Source: VBDM01 sp049802235 (GTDB lineage: Bacteria; Pseudomonadota; Gammaproteobacteria; Burkholderiales; SG8-39). Taken from it: DNA of 64,000 nucleotides. Positions 16,040 through 24,770 of this stretch are shown piece by piece. Location of the stretch: NCBI GenBank assembly GCA_049802235.1, contig JBARMB010000050.1, positions 97,024 through 161,023 of the forward strand. The letters are read 5' to 3'. The translations under genes and the position numbers were made by a program. The notes under the pieces were generated by a model. The model saw nothing but the letters and a program-made list of their open reading frames with translations, made no database searches and was not told the origin of the DNA. The first letter of the stretch is position 1. Each line of letters starts with the position of its first letter.

Positions 16040-16085
16040 GGCTCCCTCTCCCGCCGGCGGGAGAGGTCCGGGTGAGGGTCGGGAT
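16040..16085. repeat. CTCCCTCTCCC-type palindromic intergenic repeat, copy 1
   Basis: A perfect 20-base palindrome (16046-16065, CTCTCCCGCC and its complement) is followed by GGTCCGGGTGAGGGTCGGG. This is the layout of a family of short intergenic repeats common in proteobacteria. It sits between two minus-strand genes. Related copies are at 17911-17990 and 56555-56595. Confidence 0.6.
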
Positions 16086-16107
16086 GGGTGCCGATCGCGG
16101 CATTTCC

Positions 16108-17112
16108 TCAATCGACATGAGCGCCGGCGGCGCGCACCACCGGCCCCCAGCGCTTGAGCTCTTCCGCCAGGTAGGCGGTGAATTCCTGCGGATCGAGATC
16201 GCCCGGCTCGATGCCTTCCGGGTGCAGCCGCTCGCGAACATCGGCAAGCTGCAGTATCCGCCGCACCTCGAGGTTCAGGCTGCGCACGATATCCTGCGGC
16301 ATCCCCGGCGGGCCGGAAAGCGAAAACCAGATCGACGCGACGAGCTGCGGATAGCCGAGCTCCTTGAAGGTGGGCACGTCAGGGAAGTCGGGAACGCGGC
16401 TCTCCGAAGTGACCGCAAGCGCGCGCGCCCTGCCGGCGCGAATCTGGGCCGACGCGGTTGAAACCGTGGTCGAGGTCACGAGCACGTGTCCGGCGATCAG
16501 GTCGGCGACGGCGAGACTCGCGCCCTTGTATGGCACGTGCTGCATGTCGATCCCGGTGAGCTGCTTGAGGTGCTCGGCGATCAGGTGGCCCTGGGTGCCG
16601 TTTCCGGGCGAGCCGTAGTTCAACTTGCCCGGATTGGCCCTGGCGTAGGCGAGGAATTCCTTGAAATCCCGGACCGGCAGGCCGGGATTGACCACCAGCA
16701 CGCCGGGCGGGCCGCCGAACAAGGCAATATGGGTAAAGTCGCGCACCGGGTCGAACGGAAAGCTCTTCGACAGCGCCGGCGCAATGCAGTGCGAGGCAAC
16801 GCCCGACACGAGCAGCGTGTAGCCGTCCGGCGCCGCCTTCGCCACTAGCTCGGAGCCGATCACGCCGCCCGCGCCGGGGCGGTTCTCGATGACGAAGTTC
16901 TGCTTGAAGCTCTCGGAGAGTTTCTGCGCCACCAGGCGGCCGAGCATGTCCGCGGTGCCCCCGGGAGCAAACGGCACCACGATGCGCACCGGTTTCGAGG
17001 GCCAGGCCTGCCCTGAGTCTGCCGAACGGGTCTGCGCGACGCTCTGCGCCGCGAACGCTGCGCAGGCCAGGGCAAAGGCGCAGAGCAGTGCACGATGTCG
17101 ATTGGATTTCAT
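16108..17112 (-). CDS. Tripartite tricarboxylate transporter-type binding protein (Bug/TctC family)
   Basis: The 334-residue protein has a Sec signal peptide (about 1-26: basic start, hydrophobic core, AQS-VAQ). It then shows the Bug family order: WPSKPVRIVVPFAPGGTADMLGR, NRPGAGGVIG, PDGYTLL, PGKLNYGSPGNGT, HVPYKG, and a C-terminal PEG-x-EP stretch. These periplasmic proteins bind carboxylates such as tricarboxylic or aromatic acids and are greatly expanded in Burkholderiales and relatives. No TctA/TctB membrane genes are nearby, which is usual for orphan Bug proteins. The ligand cannot be predicted. An AAGGGA site precedes the ATG. Confidence 0.92.
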   Translation of the reverse strand: MKSNRHRALLCAFALACAAFAAQSVAQTRSADSGQAWPSKPVRIVVPFAPGGTADMLGRLVAQKLSESFKQNFVIENRPGAGGVIGSELVAKAAPDGYTLLVSGVASHCIAPALSKSFPFDPVRDFTHIALFGGPPGVLVVNPGLPVRDFKEFLAYARANPGKLNYGSPGNGTQGHLIAEHLKQLTGIDMQHVPYKGASLAVADLIAGHVLVTSTTVSTASAQIRAGRARALAVTSESRVPDFPDVPTFKELGYPQLVASIWFSLSGPPGMPQDIVRSLNLEVRRILQLADVRERLHPEGIEPGDLDPQEFTAYLAEELKRWGPVVRAAGAHVD

Positions 17113-17314
17113 GTCAGTGTCCCTTGAAATTCATGCCAGCGCATTTTACCGGATAGTTCATTGTTGCAGCCATGCCTGACCGCCGCCACGTCGAGTTACA
17201 ATGGCGCTCAGGCGGGACGTCGAACGCCCACCCTGACCGCGCGCGACAAAGCGGGCGCACGCGCCGCTTATCGGGCGCCCCGGCATCGGCCGAAATTGGA
17301 CTGAGGAAATCCAC

Positions 17315-17884
17315 ATGGAAATGACCGGTGAACAGATCATCCCCCTGCCGCAGATGGAAGTCTGGCGCGGGCTCAACGACCCGGAAGTGCTCAAGGCCTG
17401 CATCGCCGGTTGCGAATCCATCGAGAGAATCTCCGACACCGAGTACCGCGTCGCCATGACCGCCGCAGTCGGGCCGGTGAAGGCCAGGTTCAACGGCAAA
17501 CTGTTGCTCTCCGATCTCAATCCGCCCAATTCCTACGCGCTCTCGTTCGAAGGCTCCGGCGGCGCCGCCGGTTTCGGCAAAGGCAGCGCGCGGGTTTCGC
17601 TTGCGGCCGAAGGCGCGGGCACAAAACTCAGCTATACCGCGAAAGCCAACGTCGGCGGCAAGCTCGCCCAGGTGGGATCGCGGCTGGTCGACGGCGTCGC
17701 CAAGAAAATGGCCGACGATTTTTTCACCGCCTTCAATCGCAAACTCGCCGGCCCCGCTGCCACGGCGGCGGGCGGAGCCGCGCCTGCGCGCGCCGGGCTC
17801 CATCCGCTGTGGTGGGTGGCCGGCACGGTGCTCGCGATGCTGCTGATCCACTGGGCGCTCGGGCCGGCGAAGTACATCTCTTAG
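17315..17884 (+). CDS. CoxG-like (SRPBCC) protein with C-terminal membrane anchor
   Basis: The 189-residue protein has the CoxG/CO dehydrogenase subunit G pattern: MEMTGEQIIPLPQMEVWRGLNDPEVLKACIAGCESIE, PVKARFNGKL, and GSGGAAGFGKGSA. An Ala/Gly-rich linker and one hydrophobic helix (residues ~160-182) follow. CoxG proteins of the START/SRPBCC fold are associated with molybdenum hydroxylases and are thought to help membrane attachment or maturation. The IorA/IorB-type molybdoenzyme genes lie immediately downstream on the opposite strand. This supports a link, although the two are not co-transcribed. Confidence 0.85.
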   Translation: MEMTGEQIIPLPQMEVWRGLNDPEVLKACIAGCESIERISDTEYRVAMTAAVGPVKARFNGKLLLSDLNPPNSYALSFEGSGGAAGFGKGSARVSLAAEGAGTKLSYTAKANVGGKLAQVGSRLVDGVAKKMADDFFTAFNRKLAGPAATAAGGAAPARAGLHPLWWVAGTVLAMLLIHWALGPAKYIS

Positions 17885-17910
17885 TACATCTCCTAGCCCC
17901 GCCCCCATCC

Positions 17911-17990
17911 TGCCCTTTCCCCTGAAGGGGAAGGGACGGGTCGGAAGTTCCCTCCCCATCAAGGGGAGAATCGAAGTGGGGAGGGGATTC
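17911..17990. repeat. Pyrimidine/purine-rich palindromic repeat, copy 2
   Basis: CCCTTTCCCCTGAAGGGGAAGGG-like arms at 17913-17935 form a near-perfect hairpin. A second, imperfect one (CCTCCCC ... GGGGAGG) follows at 17951-17987. The same type of element occurs at 16040-16085 and 56555-56595. It lies in the 266-base gap between convergent genes. The remainder of that gap up to the terminator at 18101 shows no gene. Confidence 0.55.
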
Positions 17991-18100
17991 CGGTCCGCTT
18001 CACCGCGAGAGCCGCCGCACACAAGTGTCCTCGAGCGCGCGATGCGCGGCCCCCGCGGGTAGTGCGGAATCATTTTCGGCCAAGCACGGTCCCGGGAATA

Positions 18101-18137
18101 AAAAAAAGCCCGGGGGGCACGCCGCCCCCCGGGCTTT
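18101..18137 (-). terminator. Rho-independent terminator of the iorA-iorB operon
   Basis: AAAGCCCGGGGGG (18105-18117) and its exact complement (18125-18137) form a 13-base stem with a seven-base loop. On the minus strand it is followed by a run of T (A run at 18101-18107). It lies 14 bases after the iorB-like stop codon. Confidence 0.9.
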
Positions 18138-18150
18138 CCAGGATTCCGGA

Positions 18151-20301
18151 TCAGGCCTTTCTCAACTGTTCCGTGTCGAACGGCAGCGAGCGCAGCCGCT
18201 TTCCGGTCGCAGCGAAAATTGCGTTGGCCACGGCCGGCGCCGCCGGCGGCAGGCCGGGTTCGCCGATACCGCCCGGCTTTTCGCTGCTCGCCACGATGTG
18301 CACCTCGACCTTGGGCACTTCGTTGATGCGCATCACGCGATAGTCGTGGAAGTTCGACTGCTCGACCTTGCCGTCCTTGAAGGTGATCTTGCCGTAAAAG
18401 GCCGCGGTCAGGCCGTAGACGATGGCGCTTTCGATCTGGCGCTTGATGATGTCGGGATTGACCGTCATGCCGCAGTCCACCGCGGCGACCACGCGATGCA
18501 CTTTGGGCCGGCCGTCCCCGCCGATCGAGATCTCGGCGACCTCGGCAACATAGCTGCCGAACGATTGCCCGACCGCGATGCCGCGGTGCACGCCAGCCGG
18601 AAGCGGCTTGCCCCAGCCGGCCTTTTCCGCGGCAAGCTCGAGCGCGCCCTTGTAGCGCGGCTGTTTGCCGAGCAGGTTGCGGCGGAACTCGAACGGGTCC
18701 TGGCCGGCGGCCGCGGCCATTTCATCGACGAAGCTCTCGATGAAAAAAATATTCTGCGAATGACCGACCGATCGCCAGAACCAGACTTGCACACCCGGCT
18801 CCTGCCGCGCGTACTCGATGCGCAGATTGGGAAAGTCATAGGGGCAATCGCGGATGCCTTCGACCGCGAATGCGTCCACGTTGTCGGGCGGGAGTTTCAT
18901 GAAGCCCGAGGCCTCCATGATCGACGGCGAGGCGACGCGCGCGCTGAACGACACCGCCTTGCCCGCGGCGTCGAGTCCGCCGGTGAAACGCGTGACCGAA
19001 GCCGGACGATAGAAGTAAGCCTTCATGTCGTCCTCGCGCGTGTAGACCAGCTTCACCGGCTTGCCCGAAATCTTGGACAGCAGCGTAGCGTCGATGGTGA
19101 AATCGGGTGCGAAGCGCCGGCCGAAGCCCCCGCCAAGGTACATGGTATTGATCTTGACATTGCCGGGCGCGACTCCGGCGACCTGGCCGAGGATGCCCTG
19201 GGCGGGTCCCTGCGATTGCGTCCCGGCCCAGATCTCGATTCCATCAGGCTTGACCCAGGCCGTGCAGTTCATCGGCTCCATGCAGGCATGCGCGAGGTAT
19301 GGCGCTTCATAAACGGCATCGAGCGTCTTCGCTGCAGTCGCAGCGCCCACGTCGCCCTCGTTGCGCCCGACCGCGCCGCCTTTCGCGGCAGCTTCGGCCA
19401 GCATTTTCGAGACCCCCGCGGAGGAAAGCGCTGCATTGGGGCCATCGTCCCACATGATTGCAAGCGCGTCCCGCCCCATCTTGGCGGGCCAGTAACCGGT
19501 GGCCAGCACCGCTACGCCACCCGGAATCTGGATCACCTGCCGGACTCCCGGGATGGCCTTCGCCTTGCTGTCGTCGACCGATACCGCCTTGCCGCCCGGC
19601 ACCGGCGAGCGCGCCATCACCGCGGTGAGCATTCCGGGCAGCCGCACATCCATGCCGTACCTGGCGCTGCCGTTGACCTTGACCGGGGTGTCCAGGCGCT
19701 TGGCGCCCCTGCCGAGAATCCTGAATTCCTTCGGTTCCTTCAGCTTGACCTCCGTCGGCACCGGCCGCTTGCCGGCCGCGTCGGCCAGCCGGCCGTACGA
19801 AAGCTTCTTGCCGCTCTGGTGCACCACCATGCCTTTTTCGGTGCGACACTCGGACGCATCGACCTTCCAGGTGTCGGCGGCGGCGGCGACCAGCATCGCG
19901 CGCGCGGCAGCACCGGCCTTGCGCATCGGCTCCCAGTGGCCGCGCACCGAGGTCGAGCCGCCGGTCGCCTGCATCCCGAACATGGGGTTGTTGAAAGCCT
20001 TGTCGACGGGCGCCTGCTCAACCCTGATTCTCGCCCAATCGGCGTCGAGTTCCTCGGCGATCAGCATGGGAATCGCCGTGTGCACGCCTTGGCCCATTTC
20101 CGACAGGCCGCAGATCACGGTGACCCGGTTGTCGGAGGTGATGCGGAGATAGGCGTTCGGCTTGAATTCCGTCGCGGCCTCGGCCAGGCGCGAGGCGCCG
20201 GGAAGGGTGAAGCCGATGATCAGCCCGCCTCCGGTGGTCAGCGCAACCGAAGCCGAAGTCTTGAGAAAGTCACGGCGCGATACTTTGAATACGCTGCTCA
20301 T
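18151..20301 (-). CDS. iorB: Molybdenum hydroxylase large subunit, isoquinoline 1-oxidoreductase beta type
   Basis: The 716-residue protein starts with a Tat signal (SRRDFLK at 8-14 followed by a hydrophobic stretch). It continues with the aldehyde oxidase/xanthine dehydrogenase molybdopterin-binding domains: GLSEMGQGVHTAIPM, GATGG-like QATGGSTSVRG, GGGFGRRFAPDF, RSVGHSQNIF and near the end GGIGEPGLPPAAPAVANAI, whose Glu is the catalytic base. This two-subunit branch hydroxylates N-heterocycles or oxidises aldehydes and passes electrons through the small subunit to a cytochrome. The ATG at 20301 is chosen for the Tat signal; a frame extension to 20484 overlaps the small-subunit gene. The two genes are two bases apart. 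The symbol is by family; the substrate is unknown. Confidence 0.88.
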   Translation of the reverse strand: MSSVFKVSRRDFLKTSASVALTTGGGLIIGFTLPGASRLAEAATEFKPNAYLRITSDNRVTVICGLSEMGQGVHTAIPMLIAEELDADWARIRVEQAPVDKAFNNPMFGMQATGGSTSVRGHWEPMRKAGAAARAMLVAAAADTWKVDASECRTEKGMVVHQSGKKLSYGRLADAAGKRPVPTEVKLKEPKEFRILGRGAKRLDTPVKVNGSARYGMDVRLPGMLTAVMARSPVPGGKAVSVDDSKAKAIPGVRQVIQIPGGVAVLATGYWPAKMGRDALAIMWDDGPNAALSSAGVSKMLAEAAAKGGAVGRNEGDVGAATAAKTLDAVYEAPYLAHACMEPMNCTAWVKPDGIEIWAGTQSQGPAQGILGQVAGVAPGNVKINTMYLGGGFGRRFAPDFTIDATLLSKISGKPVKLVYTREDDMKAYFYRPASVTRFTGGLDAAGKAVSFSARVASPSIMEASGFMKLPPDNVDAFAVEGIRDCPYDFPNLRIEYARQEPGVQVWFWRSVGHSQNIFFIESFVDEMAAAAGQDPFEFRRNLLGKQPRYKGALELAAEKAGWGKPLPAGVHRGIAVGQSFGSYVAEVAEISIGGDGRPKVHRVVAAVDCGMTVNPDIIKRQIESAIVYGLTAAFYGKITFKDGKVEQSNFHDYRVMRINEVPKVEVHIVASSEKPGGIGEPGLPPAAPAVANAIFAATGKRLRSLPFDTEQLRKA

Positions 20302-20303
20302 GA

Positions 20304-20771
20304 TCAGGCCCCTTTCGTCATCGACTGCGCAGCATCCTTGATGGCGGCGCGGATCTGATTGTAAGTGCCGCAACGGCAGACATTGCCGCTCATGGCGGCA
20401 TCGATGTCGGCATCGCTTGGCTTCTTGTTTTTCGCCAGCAGACCGGTAGCGCTCATGATCTGGCCCGACTGGCAATAGCCGCACTGCGGGACGTCATGCG
20501 CGACCCAGGCCGCTTGCACCGCCCTGCCGACCGTGTTCGAACTCATCGCTTCGATGGTCGTGATTTTCTTGCCCGCCACCGCCGAGATCGGCGTGACGCA
20601 GGAGCGCGTCGGATTGCCGTCGACATGCACCGTGCAGGCGCCGCATTGGGCTATGCCGCAGCCGAACTTGGTGCCCGTAAGGCCGAGATGATCGCGCAGG
20701 GTCCACAACAGCGGCGTATCGGACGGCACCTCGACGGAAACCTTTTTGCCGTTGACGGTAAATGAAACCAT
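20304..20771 (-). CDS. iorA: (2Fe-2S)-binding small subunit of molybdenum hydroxylase
   Basis: The 155-residue protein has the plant-ferredoxin cluster motif C-x4-C-x2-C (GCGIAQCGACTV) plus a later Cys (RSCVTP). It also has the second cluster with CGYC and CRCGTY, as in small subunits of xanthine dehydrogenase-like enzymes. It transfers electrons from the molybdopterin site of IorB. No Tat or Sec signal is seen, so it probably crosses the membrane with the Tat-signal-bearing large subunit. AAGGAGG lies eight bases before the ATG at 20771; longer in-frame starts extend into non-coding sequence. Confidence 0.9.
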   Translation of the reverse strand: MVSFTVNGKKVSVEVPSDTPLLWTLRDHLGLTGTKFGCGIAQCGACTVHVDGNPTRSCVTPISAVAGKKITTIEAMSSNTVGRAVQAAWVAHDVPQCGYCQSGQIMSATGLLAKNKKPSDADIDAAMSGNVCRCGTYNQIRAAIKDAAQSMTKGA

Positions 20772-21119
20772 CGGGAAATCCTCCTTTGGAAAAATGGGGT
20801 CGTTTTTTTTATTGGACGGCGGAATCTTATTCCGGCGGCCTGCGAAAGTCCACTGCGGCGGATTGCATCCAGGGACACCTGTTTCAACCCGGGCCGATGG
20901 CCCGCTGTCAGACTCCCGCAAGCCATCCACGCGAACAATCCAAAGGCAAGCGGAGCCGCCCCATGCGCCTTTGCCAAACCCGCACCGATAAGGGAGAATG
21001 CCCGGCCGGGCGAAACTTGCTTGCGGACCTGCGTCGACGCCCCGTTCGCAAACCCCGAATAAAGAGCGTCGGCGCAATCGGAGTTCCGTCTGTCTGTCGG
21101 ACAAGGGGGTAAGACCGAA
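20772..21119. other. Divergent intergenic region, no gene seen
   Basis: These 348 bases separate the divergent iorAB and TRAP genes. The iorA ribosome site lies at the left edge, and AAGGGGG before the dctQ GTG at the right edge. No good coding frame is present, and no clear sigma70 promoter pair was found. AATAAGATT on the minus strand at about 20825 is only a weak -10 candidate. Confidence 0.5.
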
Positions 21120-21695
21120 GTGAAACTGCTGCTCTCCATTTCGCGCTTCATCGACGCCCTTAACGAGCGCGTCGGCCGCGCCGTCTACTGGCTGGTTCTG
21201 GCCGCCGTGCTGGTGAGCTCGGCCAACGCCACCGTCCGCTACCTCTTCAGCGTAAGCTCGAACGCCTGGCTCGAGCTGCAGTGGTACCTGTTCTCCGCCG
21301 TGTTCCTGCTATGCGCGGGCTACACGCTGCTGCACAACGAACACATCCGCATCGACGTGATCTCCTCGCGTCTGTCGCGTCGCGTCCAGGTGTGGATCGA
21401 TATCTTCGGAATTCTCGTTTTCCTCCTTCCCATGACGCTGATCATCATGCGCCTGTCCTGGCCGATCTTCCTGAACGCCTGGGATACGGGCGAAGGGTCG
21501 GTCAACGCCGGCGGGCTGATCCGCTGGCCGGCCCGGCTGATGGTGCCGGCCGGGTTCTTTCTGCTGTCTCTGCAGGGTATCTCGGAGCTGATCAAGCGCG
21601 TCGCCTTCCTCATGCGCCTCATTCCGGACCCGGCCGAGAAGCACGTCGATCCCGCGCTGGAGCAGGTCATGGTCGAGGAAGGAAAGACGAAATGA
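21120..21695 (+). CDS. dctQ: TRAP transporter small permease (DctQ type)
   Basis: The 191-residue protein has four transmembrane helices (about 20-42, 52-75, 90-115, 133-157). It carries the DctQ hallmarks: an N-terminal amphipathic FIDALNERVGR, RYLFSVSSNAWLELQW, and an LHNEHIRIDV loop after helix 2. It is the small membrane subunit that pairs with DctM. The start is GTG with AAGGGGG upstream. Its stop overlaps the dctM start by ATGA. Together with the binding protein at 23492-24598 it forms a sodium-driven carboxylate or related solute importer. Confidence 0.92.
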   Translation: MKLLLSISRFIDALNERVGRAVYWLVLAAVLVSSANATVRYLFSVSSNAWLELQWYLFSAVFLLCAGYTLLHNEHIRIDVISSRLSRRVQVWIDIFGILVFLLPMTLIIMRLSWPIFLNAWDTGEGSVNAGGLIRWPARLMVPAGFFLLSLQGISELIKRVAFLMRLIPDPAEKHVDPALEQVMVEEGKTK

Positions 21696-23422
21696 CCGCC
21701 TTCCTCATCGCCTACATGGCGCCGCTGATGTTCGCGGCGCTGGTGGTTCTGCTGCTGATCGGCTTCCCGGTGACGTTCTCGCTGGCCGCCAACGGCCTGC
21801 TGTTCGGCTGGATCGGCATCGAGCTCGGGCTGCTGCATCCCAGCCTCATGCAAGCGCTGCCCGAGCGCATCTTCGGCATCATGTCGAACGACACCCTGCT
21901 CGCGATCCCGTTCTTCACCTTCATGGGCCTGATCCTGGAGCGCAGCGGCATGGCCGAGGACCTGCTCGAGACCATCGGCCAGTTGTTCGGCCCGGTGCGC
22001 GGAGGGCTCGCCTATGCGGTGATCTTCGTCGGCGCGCTGCTCGCCGCAACCACCGGCGTGGTCGCCGCTTCGGTGATCTCGATGGGCCTGATCTCGCTGC
22101 CGATCATGCTGCGCCACGGCTACGACCGACGCTTCGCGAGCGGCGTCATCGCGGCCTCGGGGACGCTCGCCCAGATCATTCCGCCGTCGCTCGTTCTCAT
22201 CGTGCTCGCCGACCAGCTCGGACGCTCGGTCGGCGACATGTACGCGGGGGCGATCATCCCCGGTCTTATGCTGACCGGCCTGTACGTGCTGTATGCGCTG
22301 GGTACGACCCTGATCTTTCCCAAGCTCGCGCCGGCGCTGCCGCCCGAGGCGCGCACGCTGCGCCAGCCCGACGGCAGCAGCGGCATCCTGTCGCTCGCAG
22401 TGCTGGTTATCGTCTCTGTTGCGATCGCAGCCGCCATTGGAAAATACTATTACAAGCCCGAAGCTCCCGAAGACGAGCGCCTGGTCGTGTCGGCGATCAT
22501 CGGCGTCGGCACGGCATTCGGCGCCGCGGTGCTCAATCGCCTGTTCAAGTCCGGGTTGCTCTCCCGCATGGCGGAGCGCGTGACCTTCGTGCTGATCCCA
22601 CCGCTCGCCCTGATCTTTCTCGTTCTCGGCACCATATTCATCGGCGTCGCGACCCCAACCGAAGGCGGGGCGATGGGTGCCACCGGCGCGCTGGCCCTTG
22701 CGCTGATAAACCGTCGGCTGTCCTTCACGCTGCTCAAGCAGGCCCTGAATTCGACGGCGAAGCTCTCCTCCTTCGTCATTTTCATCCTGATCGGCTCGAC
22801 GGTCTTCAGCCTGGTATTCCGCGGCGTGAACGGTGACCTGTGGGTCGAGCACCTGCTCACCAGCCTGCCCGGCGGAACGCTCGGGTTCCTGATCGTGGTC
22901 AACCTGCTCACGTTCTTCCTCGCCTTCTTCCTCGACTTCTTCGAGCTGGCGTTCATCATCGTGCCGCTGCTTGCGCCGGTGGCGGACAAGCTCGGCATCG
23001 ACCTGATCTGGTTCGGCGTGCTCCTCGGCGTGAACATGCAGACCTCGTTCATGCATCCGCCTTTCGGCTTTGCCCTCTTCTACCTGCGCAGCGTGGCACC
23101 GGCGAAGGAGTTCATCGACAAGATCACGGGCAAGCTGACTGCTCCGGTCACCACCGGGCAGATCTACTGGGGGGCGGTGCCGTTCGTGGTCATCCAGGTG
23201 ATCATGGTCGCCATCCTGATCTTCGCGCCGACGCTCGTCACCGGGAGCCTGCACGAGAAGAAGCTCGATGTGAACAAGCTGAAGATCGAGGTCGAGACGC
23301 CTTCCTACGAAACGGAGGAGATCGACCAGAGCCTGAACATCGGCGGCGAATCCGGTCCCACCGGGAAGGAATCTGGCGCAACCGGCAAGAAGCCGGAGCA
23401 GAACTCCGGGCCGGGCAAGTAA
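21692..23422 (+). CDS. dctM: TRAP transporter large permease (DctM type), extended form
   Basis: The 576-residue protein has the DctM core: FMGLILERSGMAEDLLETIG, GGLAYAVIFVGALLAATTGVVAASV, SGTLAQIIPPSLVLIVL, FIGVATPTEGGAMGATGA and NMQTSFMHPPFGFALFYLR. The usual length is about 430. The excess comes from an insert of about 100 residues with two extra hydrophobic segments (residues ~220-320) and a hydrophilic Gly/Lys tail (last ~50 residues, with SGPTGKESGATGKK). Long forms of DctM are known, but the tail is not recognised. It overlaps dctQ by four bases and ends before a strong terminator. Confidence 0.9.
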   Translation: MTAFLIAYMAPLMFAALVVLLLIGFPVTFSLAANGLLFGWIGIELGLLHPSLMQALPERIFGIMSNDTLLAIPFFTFMGLILERSGMAEDLLETIGQLFGPVRGGLAYAVIFVGALLAATTGVVAASVISMGLISLPIMLRHGYDRRFASGVIAASGTLAQIIPPSLVLIVLADQLGRSVGDMYAGAIIPGLMLTGLYVLYALGTTLIFPKLAPALPPEARTLRQPDGSSGILSLAVLVIVSVAIAAAIGKYYYKPEAPEDERLVVSAIIGVGTAFGAAVLNRLFKSGLLSRMAERVTFVLIPPLALIFLVLGTIFIGVATPTEGGAMGATGALALALINRRLSFTLLKQALNSTAKLSSFVIFILIGSTVFSLVFRGVNGDLWVEHLLTSLPGGTLGFLIVVNLLTFFLAFFLDFFELAFIIVPLLAPVADKLGIDLIWFGVLLGVNMQTSFMHPPFGFALFYLRSVAPAKEFIDKITGKLTAPVTTGQIYWGAVPFVVIQVIMVAILIFAPTLVTGSLHEKKLDVNKLKIEVETPSYETEEIDQSLNIGGESGPTGKESGATGKKPEQNSGPGK

Positions 23423-23440
23423 CTTCGCTTTTAGTCCCCG

Positions 23441-23476
23441 AAAAAACAAACCCCGCCGAAGCGGGGTTTGTTTTTT
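23441..23476. terminator. Bidirectional terminator between dctM and dctP
   Basis: AAAAAACAAACCCCGC (23441-23456) and its exact complement (23461-23476) make a 16-base stem with a CGAA tetraloop. The A-rich outer stem supplies a T run on each strand, so it can stop transcription from both convergent genes. Confidence 0.93.
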
Positions 23477-23491
23477 ACCTGCGCGGCTCGC

Positions 23492-24598
23492 TCAAAGTCC
23501 CCACTTGGTGTGGAACCGGAAGTTGTCGTCCGTGTTCTCGTCCACCCGGAACCAGGAAATCGAGTCGGCACGGAACTTCTTCCATTCGGGGTAGATCCTC
23601 GCCCAGTGCTTGCTCTTGCCCTTCAGCTCCTCGTAGAACTCGAACGCCGCCTTGGCGGCCGCGTTCATCACCGACGCGGGGAAGGCCTCCACTTTCGTGC
23701 CCGTGGCGATGAGCCGCTTGAGCGCGGGCACGTTCACGACGTCGTATTTGGCCGGCATCCAAGCGTTCGCCTCGCCGCAGGCCGCCTCGAGCGCCGCCTG
23801 ATAGGGCTTGGGCAGCTCGTTCCACTTCTTCTCGTTCACCAGCGTCACGAGCGCGGGACCCGGCTCCCAGAAGCCCGGGTAGTAATAGAACTTCGCCACC
23901 TTGTTGAAGCCGAGCCTCTCGTCGTCGTAGGGGCCGACCCATTCGGCGGCGTCGATCGCGCCCTTCTCCAGCGCCGGGTAGATGTCCGGCCCGCCGAGCG
24001 ACTGCGGCACCGCGCCGAGCCTCTTCATCACTTCGCCCGCGATCAGGCCGCCGATGCGGAACTTGACGCCCTTGATGTCGGCGACGCTCTTGATCTCCTT
24101 GCGCCACCAGCCACCCATCTGTCCGCCCGTATTGCCGGCAAGGAACGCAACGCAGCCGTAGTCCTTGAAGAGCGGCGCCATCACTTCCTTGCCGCCGCCT
24201 TCCAGCCACCAGGCGTTCTGCTGGCGGGAATTGAGTCCGAACGGGATCGCGGTGGCAATCGCGAAAGACGGGTCCTTGCCGGCGTAGTAGTACGTGGCAG
24301 TGTGGCCCAGCTCGACAGTACCCGCCTGCACCGCATCGAGCACCTGCAGCGCGGGAACGATTTCGCCGGCCGCGAAGGCGCGGATCTGGAATTTGCCGTC
24401 GGTGATCTCTCCAACGCGCCTAGCGACAAGGTCGGCGCCGCCGTAAAGCGTTTCCAGGCTCTTGGGCCAGCTCGCCGCGAGGCGCCACTGGATCGAGGGC
24501 AGGCCGGATGTTTGCTGCGCCTTCGCCTGCGAGACGAGCATCGCCGCGCCCGCCGCCGTGCCCAGCCCGGCGTTTTTCAGGAACTCACGTCTTTTCAT
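23492..24598 (-). CDS. TRAP transporter solute-binding protein (DctP type)
   Basis: The 368-residue protein begins KRREFLKNAGLGTAAGAA, a Tat-like signal, with AKAQ at the cleavage site. It has typical TRAP binding features: LQVLDAVQAGTVELGHTATYYYAGKDP, the conserved KFRIGG segment with its carboxylate-binding Arg, GPDIYPALEKGAIDAAEWVGPYDD and GFWEPGP. The Trp/Tyr-rich GPYDDERLGF group resembles subfamilies that bind keto acids or related compounds, but the ligand is uncertain. It is convergent with dctM, and GAGGAG precedes the ATG. It delivers solute to the DctQM permease. Confidence 0.92.
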   Translation of the reverse strand: MKRREFLKNAGLGTAAGAAMLVSQAKAQQTSGLPSIQWRLAASWPKSLETLYGGADLVARRVGEITDGKFQIRAFAAGEIVPALQVLDAVQAGTVELGHTATYYYAGKDPSFAIATAIPFGLNSRQQNAWWLEGGGKEVMAPLFKDYGCVAFLAGNTGGQMGGWWRKEIKSVADIKGVKFRIGGLIAGEVMKRLGAVPQSLGGPDIYPALEKGAIDAAEWVGPYDDERLGFNKVAKFYYYPGFWEPGPALVTLVNEKKWNELPKPYQAALEAACGEANAWMPAKYDVVNVPALKRLIATGTKVEAFPASVMNAAAKAAFEFYEELKGKSKHWARIYPEWKKFRADSISWFRVDENTDDNFRFHTKWGL

Positions 24599-24638
24599 TG
24601 ATCGTCTCCTCTAGTCTAGGGGTGGATAAGCCGGGCCG

Positions 24639-24644
24639 ATTATA
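24639..24644 (-). promoter_or_regulatory. Candidate -10 of dctP
   Basis: TATAAT on the minus strand lies about 40 bases before the dctP start. No good -35 is seen at 16-18 bases. Confidence 0.35.
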
Positions 24645-24770
24645 ACTCCGGTGCGGTCCCGGCGTGGCCGCCTCCGGCGGCACGAGCCGCCCTCCGGCGC
24701 GGAGGACCAATCCCGGTTCGGAAGCCGTTCCCGGATGCGAACGCCCGGAACTACATGAAGGCGGGCGATG

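Noticed and set aside
18025..20358. Long plus-strand open frame of 777 codons opposite iorB
   Set aside because: It is antisense to a clear molybdenum hydroxylase gene, has Arg/His/Gly-rich composition and no domain; high GC makes such frames common.
21320..23449. Long minus-strand open frame opposite dctM
   Set aside because: Rich in Arg, His, Glu and Gln with no recognisable domain; dctM on the other strand is certain.
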